From contig NZ_JAGGQQ010000005.1 in the NCBI RefSeq assembly GCF_018613195.1, positions 91,593 through 155,592 of the forward strand: a stretch of DNA of 64,000 nt. The letters are read 5' to 3'. Within the stretch, counting starts at the first letter, position 1; every line of letters starts with the position of its first letter. The notes under the pieces were generated by a model. The model was not told the origin of the DNA and made no database searches. It saw nothing but the letters and a program-made list of their open reading frames with translations. The position numbers and the translations under genes are program-made. Of this stretch, positions 58,732 through 64,000 are shown piece by piece. Origin of the DNA: Bacillus sp. ISL-45 (GTDB lineage: Bacteria; Bacillota; Bacilli; Bacillales; Cytobacillaceae).

Positions 58732-59535
58732 TTGGGAGAAGCGATAGTAGTTACATCCGGAAAAGGCGGAGTTGGCAAAACAACAACTTCTGCTAATATA
58801 GGTACAGCTTTGGCCCTTCAAGGCAAAAGAGTCTGCCTTGTCGATACAGATATCGGCTTGCGCAACCTGGACGTTGTCATGGGGCTTGAAAACCGCATCA
58901 TATATGATCTCGTCGATGTAATAGAAGGAAGATGCAAGATCCATCAGGCCCTTGTAAAAGATAAGCGCTTCGATGACCACCTATATTTGCTTCCAGCGGC
59001 ACAGACAAGCGATAAAACGGCGGTCCAGCCAGAACAAATGAGAAAATTAGTGAATGAACTAAAGCAGGATTATGATTATATCATCATAGATTGCCCGGCA
59101 GGAATCGAGCAGGGCTATAAAAACGCTGTTGCTGGTGCTGACAAGGCTATTGTTGTTACTACCCCTGAGGTTTCAGCGGTCAGGGATGCAGACAGGATTA
59201 TCGGCCTGCTTGAAAAAGAGGAAAATGTTGAATCACCAAAGCTTGTCATCAACCGGATCCGCACCCATATGATGAAAAATGGCGACATGCTGGATGTGGA
59301 TGAAATCACGACACATCTCTCTATCGATTTAATCGGGATTGTGGCCGATGATGATGAGGTCATCAAAGCATCAAACCACGGAGAGCCAATCGCTTTGAAT
59401 CCAAATAGCAAAGCATCCATTGCGTACAGGAACATTGCCAGGAGAATTCTTGGTGAGTCTGTTCCATTGCAGCAGTTGGATAATGATAATAAAGGCGTAT
59501 TTTCGAAGATTAAAAAGTTCTTCGGTGTCCGCTGA
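58732..59535 (+). CDS. minD: Septum-site determining ATPase MinD
   Basis: The membrane-binding ATPase recruits MinC. The deviant Walker A GKGGVGKTTTSANIG is at residues 10-24, DTDIGLRNLDVVMGLENR and IIIDCPAGIEQGY follow, and the C-terminal membrane helix reads FSKIKKFFGVR. TTG 58732 (267 residues) has AAGGAGG at 58717-58723 and lies one base after minC. The upstream in-frame 58714 would precede that site. No minE is present, as usual for Bacillus, where DivIVA and MinJ place the system. Confidence 0.97.
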   Translation: MGEAIVVTSGKGGVGKTTTSANIGTALALQGKRVCLVDTDIGLRNLDVVMGLENRIIYDLVDVIEGRCKIHQALVKDKRFDDHLYLLPAAQTSDKTAVQPEQMRKLVNELKQDYDYIIIDCPAGIEQGYKNAVAGADKAIVVTTPEVSAVRDADRIIGLLEKEENVESPKLVINRIRTHMMKNGDMLDVDEITTHLSIDLIGIVADDDEVIKASNHGEPIALNPNSKASIAYRNIARRILGESVPLQQLDNDNKGVFSKIKKFFGVR

Positions 59536-59537
59536 TC

Positions 59538-59580
59538 AAAAGGCATCTGAACTCGCTTGACCGAGGGCAGATGCTTTTTT
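59538..59580 (+). terminator. Terminator of minCD
   Basis: AAAAGGCATCTG (59538-59549) and CAGATGCTTTTTT (59568-59580) pair, with an inner CTCG/CGAG stem, ending in eight T. Confidence 0.9.
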
Positions 59581-59668
59581 TTATGTATGTATCACCTTAA
59601 GGTCCTCCGCATTATTAAGCCGTTGGCTGCCCACTTAGAAATAATTCTGGGTACGAAAAAACGGTAAA

Positions 59669-59850
59669 GACCATGAAGAGCGGAAAAAGAGATTGTGCTG
59701 GTCATAAGAAGGTTTCTAAAGACCATCCAGAGGCGGAAAAAGAGAGTGTCATGGTCGTAAGAAGGTTTCTAAAGAACATGGAGATCGGAAAAAGGGGTGT
59801 CATGGTCATAAGAAGAGTTCTAAAGACCATCCAGAGCTGAAAAATTGAGG
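59669..59850 (+). repeat. 52-bp tandem array, type C (minD-spoIVFA gap)
   Basis: GACCAT-like unit starts lie at 59669, 59721, 59774 and 59825 (periods 52, 53, 51). Each junction holds a dyad with arms TGGTCATAAGAA and TTTCTAAAGACCA in the best copy, 27 bp in all, and a spacer containing CGGAAAAAGAG. The last unit is partial. It begins about 90 bp after the minD terminator. The rest of the 460-bp gap has only the sigma-E-like promoter. Confidence 0.75.
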
Positions 59851-59927
59851 ACACAAGATAATCCTGCCCCAAAAACTGGAGATTACAACAAAAAACTCAC
59901 CTAGGTCAGTCCCATTATACGAATTTG

Positions 59928-59957
59928 TCATACTCTTGTTGGACAGGTCATAGACTT
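59928..59957 (+). promoter_or_regulatory. Sigma-E-like promoter of spoIVF operon
   Basis: TCATACT (59928-59934), a 14-bp gap and CATAGACTT (59949-59957) resemble mother-cell sigma-E promoters. It lies about 40 bp before spoIVFA, a known sigma-E target in B. subtilis. Confidence 0.5.
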
Positions 59958-59995
59958 GTACTAACTTAGAGTACAAGGGGAATGGTGGGGATTGG

Positions 59996-60775
59996 ATGAA
60001 CTCGAGAGCTGATGATATACGCAGAAGGATGATGAAGAGGAAAAGAGAGCGGGAAAGAATGGAGAAAATGAGCCATAACCGCTTATTTTCAACCGAGGAA
60101 GAACGGCATGGTTTTGACAGGATTCCATCTTATGACATAGGGCCGGGGGAAGGGGGGCATCCTCTATTCAAGAAGGAAGTTTTTTTATTCAAAGTGCTCG
60201 CTTCGGCATGCCTCGTTTTGATCATTGCGATTATTTTCCGGAGTCCATCAGAAAAAGCAGAAACCATCCAGCAATATGTGAAGCATACGATGGACCAGGA
60301 ATTTCAGTTTGCTGCCGTTTCAAACTGGTATGAAGACCAATTTGGCAAGCCTCTAGCTTTGCTTCCGGCACAAAAAAGTGAAGATGAAGAAACCAATCAG
60401 GAACTGAACCCAGGCGCTCAATATGCACTCCCTGCTTCCGGGAAAATCCTTGAGGATTTTGGGGACAATGGCCAGAGAATTCAGATTGAGACCGGCAAGG
60501 GTGCCAGCGTGGAAGCGATGGATGAAGGGCTTGTCCACTTTGTAGGCATGAAGGAAGGTTTCGGTAAAACGGTCATTGTGCAGCATGCAGACAAGAGTGA
60601 AACATGGTACGGAAACCTCGATAAAATCGATGTCAGCCTCTACGAGTATATCTCTAAAGGAGCGAAGGTAGGTACGGCAATGGACAGTACGGATGGAATA
60701 AAGGGTTCATTTTATTTCGCCATTAAAAAAGGGGATGACTTCATAGATCCCGTCCAGGTGATCAAGTTTGAATAA
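59996..60775 (+). CDS. spoIVFA: Stage IV sporulation protein FA
   Basis: SpoIVFA anchors and regulates the SpoIVFB protease in the outer forespore membrane. The 259-residue protein has a very basic N-terminus (RRRMMKRKRERERM), one membrane segment (about 64-81; VLASACLVLIIAIIF) and an extracellular M23-like domain (about 140-258) that lacks the complete zinc ligand set. FQFAAVSNWYEDQFGKPLALL matches the B. subtilis protein. ATG 59996 follows GGTGGGGA. It overlaps spoIVFB by 8 bp. Confidence 0.93.
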   Translation: MNSRADDIRRRMMKRKRERERMEKMSHNRLFSTEEERHGFDRIPSYDIGPGEGGHPLFKKEVFLFKVLASACLVLIIAIIFRSPSEKAETIQQYVKHTMDQEFQFAAVSNWYEDQFGKPLALLPAQKSEDEETNQELNPGAQYALPASGKILEDFGDNGQRIQIETGKGASVEAMDEGLVHFVGMKEGFGKTVIVQHADKSETWYGNLDKIDVSLYEYISKGAKVGTAMDSTDGIKGSFYFAIKKGDDFIDPVQVIKFE

Positions 60776-61634
60776 AGCCATTGCGTTATTGCGAAAAATA
60801 CACATCCATCCTTTGTTGTGGGTGATCATCGCCCTTGCGGTTGTGACCGCGCATTTTATAGAGTTGATGATGGTGCTGCTGATTATTTTTGTTCATGAAA
60901 TGGGACATGGTGCTGCAGCTTCTTTTTTTTCGTGGAGAATCAAGAAGATCGCTCTGCTTCCATTTGGCGGGGTAGCTGAAATGGATGAGCACGGGAACAG
61001 GCCGTTAAAAGAGGAATTGATTGTTGTTCTGGCAGGACCCCTGCAGCATGTTTGGATGATGGCACTCTCCTATTTGCTGTTAATTGCAGGGATTCTTCCG
61101 GAAAAATGGCATCTGCTGTTCATCGAATATAATATGATGATTCTGCTGTTCAACCTTATCCCAATCTGGCCATTGGATGGCGGCAAGCTGGTGTTCATTT
61201 TATTATCAATGAATAAATCCTTTCAGGAAGCCCATTTGCGTACATTGTTTGTTTCAGCAGGATCACTCGTTATCTTTTCGGTGATTCTAAGCGTTATCGC
61301 ACCTTTGACATTGAATGTCTGGGTCATCATCGGTTTCCTGGCCTTTTCTATTTATTATGAATGGAAGCAGCGGCGTTTTATCTTCATGCGTTTTTTGATG
61401 GAGCGGCATTATGGAAAGCAGTTGGACTTGAGAGAGCTAAAGCCGATCAACGCAACAGAGAATGAAATGGTCGGCCATGTATTGGAAAAGTTCCAGCGCG
61501 GCTGCAAGCATCCCATTATCGTCAAGCAGCAGGACGGCAAGGAAATGGTCATGGACGAGAATGAATTGCTCCATGCTTTTTTCAGTGAGAAGTTATTATC
61601 AGCGAAAATAGGAGATTTGCTTTACACCTTCTAA
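60768..61634 (+). CDS. spoIVFB: Intramembrane metalloprotease SpoIVFB
   Basis: The site-2-type protease cleaves pro-sigma-K in the outer forespore membrane. The zinc motif HEMGH is near residues 43-47, and the third ligand aspartate lies in NLIPIWPLDGGK near 136. Six membrane segments and a C-terminal CBS-like domain (about 215-288) that senses ATP in B. subtilis complete it. Start TTG 60768 overlaps spoIVFA by 8 bp, with GTCCAGGTG as a weak site, so translation is coupled. Confidence 0.95.
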   Translation: MNKAIALLRKIHIHPLLWVIIALAVVTAHFIELMMVLLIIFVHEMGHGAAASFFSWRIKKIALLPFGGVAEMDEHGNRPLKEELIVVLAGPLQHVWMMALSYLLLIAGILPEKWHLLFIEYNMMILLFNLIPIWPLDGGKLVFILLSMNKSFQEAHLRTLFVSAGSLVIFSVILSVIAPLTLNVWVIIGFLAFSIYYEWKQRRFIFMRFLMERHYGKQLDLRELKPINATENEMVGHVLEKFQRGCKHPIIVKQQDGKEMVMDENELLHAFFSEKLLSAKIGDLLYTF

Positions 61635-61646
61635 AATAGGATAATG

Positions 61647-61682
61647 AATGCAGCGCAGACACCTTTTGCGCTGCATTTTTTT
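61647..61682 (+). terminator. Terminator of spoIVF operon
   Basis: AATGCAGCGCA (61647-61657) and TGCGCTGCATT (61667-61677) form a perfect stem followed by T. Confidence 0.92.
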
Positions 61683-61699
61683 GCGAGTAGGGAGAATCA

Positions 61700-63154
61700 A
61701 TGAACCAATTAATTATCAATGCAAATTCGAGAGAAAAGCGCTTCGCTATGGTCAAGAATGGCGAAGTCGAAAAAATATATATTGAACAGCCGGGCCAGGA
61801 ATCGCTGGTCGGGAATGTCTACCTTGGCATTGTCGAAAAAGTTATTCCAGGGATGAATGCGGCATTCGTCAATTTTGGCGAAGAAATAAGCGGCTTCCTG
61901 CAGAAAGATAAGCTCCCATCCTATGTACTTTCAGATGACGAAAATAAAGCGAATCGTTCAATCTCTTCCTATGTCCACCAAGGAGAAAAGCTGCTGGTAC
62001 AGGTTGAAAAAGATGCGGCCGGGACAAAAGGGGCAAGGCTGACAGGAATCATCGAATTACAGGGTGATAACCTTGTCTATATGCCTCACGGAAAATACAT
62101 AGCTGTATCTAAAAAGGCAGAATCACCAGAAACAAGGGATAAATGGAGAGAATTCGCCAGCCAGGTTAAAACGCCTGAAGAAGGCCTCATTTTCAGGACT
62201 GAAAGCCTGAGTCAGACAGAGCAAGTCATCTTGCGTGAGCTGGAACAGCAGCGGGATCAATACGCTCAAATGGTAAAGTCCATTTCAGCCATGAAGAAGC
62301 CGGGGATCGTTCACAGCCGTGACTACTTTTTTGAGCAGGCGATGGCGGCACTTCTATCTGTTGAAAATGTGGAAGTGATCACAGATTGTCTCGATATGAA
62401 AAAAAGAATTCAGCAGAATCATCCAGAAGGTATAGAGTCAGAGTTTTATAATGGCAAAGAAAATATTTTCTCCTTTTATAAAATCGAGCAAGAAATCGAG
62501 CGGCTGCTAAAAAAGATGGTCTGGCTGGATAAAGGAGCCTACATGGTCATTGACCAGGGTGAGGCACTTACAATGATCGATGTGAACACAGGAAAGTTTT
62601 CCGGCAAAACGGATCTTCGTGACACTGTCACGAAAACGAATCTGAATGCTGCAGTCGAAGCGGCAAGGCAAATCAGGCTCAGAGATCTTGCAGGCATCAT
62701 TCTGATTGATTTTATTGATATGAAGAATGATAGTGAACGGAACAAGGTGCAGAAACTCATTCAAAAAGAGCTGCTCCAGGATGAGCGGCGGACAAGGATC
62801 ATCGGCTTTACCGAGCTGGGAATCCTTCAGCTGACGAGAAAGAAAACGAAGCAGTCGCTGGCCGAGACGCTGACTGAAAAATGCTGGACATGCGGAGGTA
62901 CGGGGCAGGTGCTGAGCTCGGAAACCGTTGCATACAGACTTGAGCGCTCGTTGTGGGAATACAAAAATTCTGAATATGAAGTAGTTCTCATAGCAGCGAC
63001 GAATGAGGTCATCAAGCATTTTTCCGGTGAGGCCGATATCCATAAACTGAGGCTTGAAAAAGCACTGGGCCTTAAGATAAAATTCTCGTTGTCAGATGCG
63101 GCGAAACCTTTTTATGAAATCCTTAAGGTTGGTGCTTTGACAGAATCAGGTTGA
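61700..63154 (+). CDS. rng: Ribonuclease E/G family protein
   Basis: A 484-residue endoribonuclease for rRNA and mRNA processing. The S1 domain (about 35-125; GNVYLGIVEKVIPGMNAAFVNFG in part), the RNase H-like and 5'-sensor region and the DNase I-like core with catalytic aspartates in MIDVNTGKFSG and ILIDFIDMKND are present. The zinc-link is CWTCGGTG near 395. Start ATG 61700 follows AGGGAG at 61688-61693. B. subtilis lacks this family and relies on RNase Y and J. Other Bacillaceae carry rng before rplU, as here. Confidence 0.93.
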   Translation: MNQLIINANSREKRFAMVKNGEVEKIYIEQPGQESLVGNVYLGIVEKVIPGMNAAFVNFGEEISGFLQKDKLPSYVLSDDENKANRSISSYVHQGEKLLVQVEKDAAGTKGARLTGIIELQGDNLVYMPHGKYIAVSKKAESPETRDKWREFASQVKTPEEGLIFRTESLSQTEQVILRELEQQRDQYAQMVKSISAMKKPGIVHSRDYFFEQAMAALLSVENVEVITDCLDMKKRIQQNHPEGIESEFYNGKENIFSFYKIEQEIERLLKKMVWLDKGAYMVIDQGEALTMIDVNTGKFSGKTDLRDTVTKTNLNAAVEAARQIRLRDLAGIILIDFIDMKNDSERNKVQKLIQKELLQDERRTRIIGFTELGILQLTRKKTKQSLAETLTEKCWTCGGTGQVLSSETVAYRLERSLWEYKNSEYEVVLIAATNEVIKHFSGEADIHKLRLEKALGLKIKFSLSDAAKPFYEILKVGALTESG

Positions 63155-63177
63155 GCCAAAGAACATGTATTATTATG

Positions 63178-63205
63178 TTGACACTTTCGCTAAACATATG
63201 ATAAT
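63178..63205 (+). promoter_or_regulatory. Sigma-A promoter of rplU
   Basis: A perfect TTGACA (63178-63183), a 16-bp spacer and GATAAT (63200-63205) precede the L21 leader by about 18 bp. Confidence 0.75.
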
Positions 63206-63223
63206 ATTTTAATGTTATTGTTT

Positions 63224-63300
63224 GTAGCACCCGTGCTACAACCGCACACTTCAGGTATTTAAGCTTTGCAAATTCGCAAACGCCTGCGGTTGGCGAGTCT
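63224..63300 (+). promoter_or_regulatory. Ribosomal protein L21 leader RNA
   Basis: GTAGCAC/GTGCTAC (63224-63230, 63233-63239) forms one hairpin. AACCGCA/TGCGGTT (63240-63246, 63285-63291) encloses a second hairpin TTTGC/GCAAA (63274-63288 region). The place, order and sequence agree with the L21 leader of Firmicutes, thought to mediate feedback by L21. Confidence 0.8.
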
Positions 63301-63325
63301 GAGTCTAATGAGGAGGTGCAATGGA

Positions 63326-63634
63326 ATGTACGCAATTATCGAAACTGGCGGCAAGCAAGTAAAGGTAGAAGAAGGACAAGCAATCTACATTGAAAAGCTG
63401 AACGCTACTGAAGGCGAAACTGTAACTTTTGACAAGGTTCTTTTTGTAGGTGGCGATAACGTTAAAGTTGGTAGCCCAGTAGTTGAAGGCGCAACTGTAA
63501 CTGCTAAAGTTGAAAAGAACGGCCGTCAAAAGAAAATCATCGTTTTCAAGTACAAAGCGAAAAAGAACAATCGTAAGAAGCAAGGTCATCGTCAGCCTTA
63601 CACTAAAGTTGTTATTGAAAAGATCAACGCTTAA
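63326..63634 (+). CDS. rplU: 50S ribosomal protein L21
   Basis: The 102-residue protein binds 23S rRNA domain [21 protein letters not shown] at the N-terminus and [22 protein letters not shown] at the basic C-terminus (partly quoted) are typical. ATG 63326 follows GGAGGTG at 63311-63317. The longer frame from 63266 covers the leader RNA and is not used. First gene of the L21-Prp-L27 operon. Confidence 0.98.
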   Translation: MYAIIETGGKQVKVEEGQAIYIEKLNATEGETVTFDKVLFVGGDNVKVGSPVVEGATVTAKVEKNGRQKKIIVFKYKAKKNNRKKQGHRQPYTKVVIEKINA

Positions 63635-63649
63635 TTAAGGCAGATTACC

Positions 63650-63982
63650 ATGATTCGTGCAACGATTAATCGTACAAAATCCGGAAGCATCCAATCGTTT
63701 ACGATTAGCGGCCACGCTGGATTCGCTGCCCATGGCAGTGACATTGTCTGTGCAGGTGTTTCGACCATCTCGATCGGGACTGTCAATTCCATCATTGGTT
63801 TGACAGGTATCACCCCTGACATTGAACAAGGCGCCGACGGTTTTCTCCGCTGTGAAATCCCCGACAATTTGCCGGCGGATACACAGGAGAAAATCCAACT
63901 GCTCCTCGAAAGCATGGTCATTACATTGCAATCGATGGAAAAAGAGTACGGAAAGCATATAAAATTAACCTTCAAACAGTAG
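63650..63982 (+). CDS. ysxB: Ribosomal-processing cysteine protease Prp
   Basis: The 110-residue protease removes the N-terminal extension of L27 in Firmicutes. The active-site signature SGHAGFAAHGSDIVCAGVS holds the catalytic His and Cys near residues 22 and 34. It is encoded between rplU and rpmA, as in all known cases. ATG 63650 lies 15 bp after rplU. Confidence 0.96.
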   Translation: MIRATINRTKSGSIQSFTISGHAGFAAHGSDIVCAGVSTISIGTVNSIIGLTGITPDIEQGADGFLRCEIPDNLPADTQEKIQLLLESMVITLQSMEKEYGKHIKLTFKQ

Positions 63983-63994
63983 GAGGTGGAACAA

Positions 63995-64000
63995 ATGTTA
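63995..64000 (+). CDS. rpmA: 50S ribosomal protein L27 (first two codons)
   Basis: The window ends at ATG TTA, the first two codons of rpmA. AGGAGGTGG at 63981-63989 is its ribosome-binding site. The identification rests on the operon order and on the ML start of the cleavable L27 extension in Bacillus. Confidence 0.75.

Overview
The window is chromosomal DNA of an endospore-forming member of the Bacillaceae. It keeps the Bacillus subtilis gene order ilv-leu, ysoA, tig, clpX, lonB, lonA, ysxC, hemAXCDBL, spoVID, ysxE, valS, folC, spoIIB, maf, radC, mreBCD, minCD, spoIVFAB, rplU, ysxB, rpmA almost unbroken. It is not B. subtilis itself: it has an RNase E/G gene, a complete type IV pilus cluster and an ilvE in front of ilvB. 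These differences suggest a Mesobacillus/Cytobacillus-like lineage, which is inference.

Positions 1-3720 are the right end of an integrated element, phage-like or ICE-like. It carries a membrane/coiled-coil protein, a sigma-70-like protein, three small unknown proteins and an HNH endonuclease. It ends in a 50-bp copy of the 3' half of tRNA-Arg(UCU), whose presumed original terminator follows. Three intergenic sites in the element share CCAA, 15 bp, then GCGCCTAT at identical spacing. They look like promoters of a dedicated sigma factor, plausibly the one encoded by the element.

Positions 3770-13850 hold branched-chain amino acid synthesis: ilvE, ilvB, ilvN, ilvC, leuA, leuB, leuC, leuD. Upstream of ilvE lie a perfect cre match, a CodY-like box and a sigma-A promoter. 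A leucine T-box with specifier CUC sits between ilvE and ilvB.

Positions 13948-23720 hold protein quality control: ysoA, tig, clpX, lonB, lonA and the GTPase ysxC. Positions 24515-30788 form the haem operon hemA-hemX-hemC-hemD-hemB-hemL. Spore genes spoVID and ysxE follow, then valS with a valine T-box (specifier GUC) and folC.

Positions 38924-52292, between folC and spoIIB where B. subtilis has only comC, hold a membrane diguanylate cyclase and a type IV pilus cluster. Three minor pilin-like genes lie on the minus strand. The plus strand carries two membrane-anchored proteins, then pilB, pilT, pilC, a major pilin, the prepilin peptidase, pilM, pilN and pilO. Sporulation, shape and division genes follow (spoIIB, maf, radC, mreBCD, minCD, spoIVFA, spoIVFB), then rng, an L21 leader, rplU, the L27 protease gene and the first codons of rpmA.

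The intergenic DNA is unusual. Three tandem arrays, at 18100, 30892 and 59669, have unrelated primary sequence. All share a period of about 52 bp built from a 27-bp imperfect dyad plus a spacer of about 25 bp, and each lies just downstream of an intrinsic terminator. A fourth array with units of about 21 bp lies between leuC and leuD. A dispersed, strongly folded repeat occurs near ysxE and before minC, with paired base changes in a stem. Two short inverted-repeat elements resemble MITEs.
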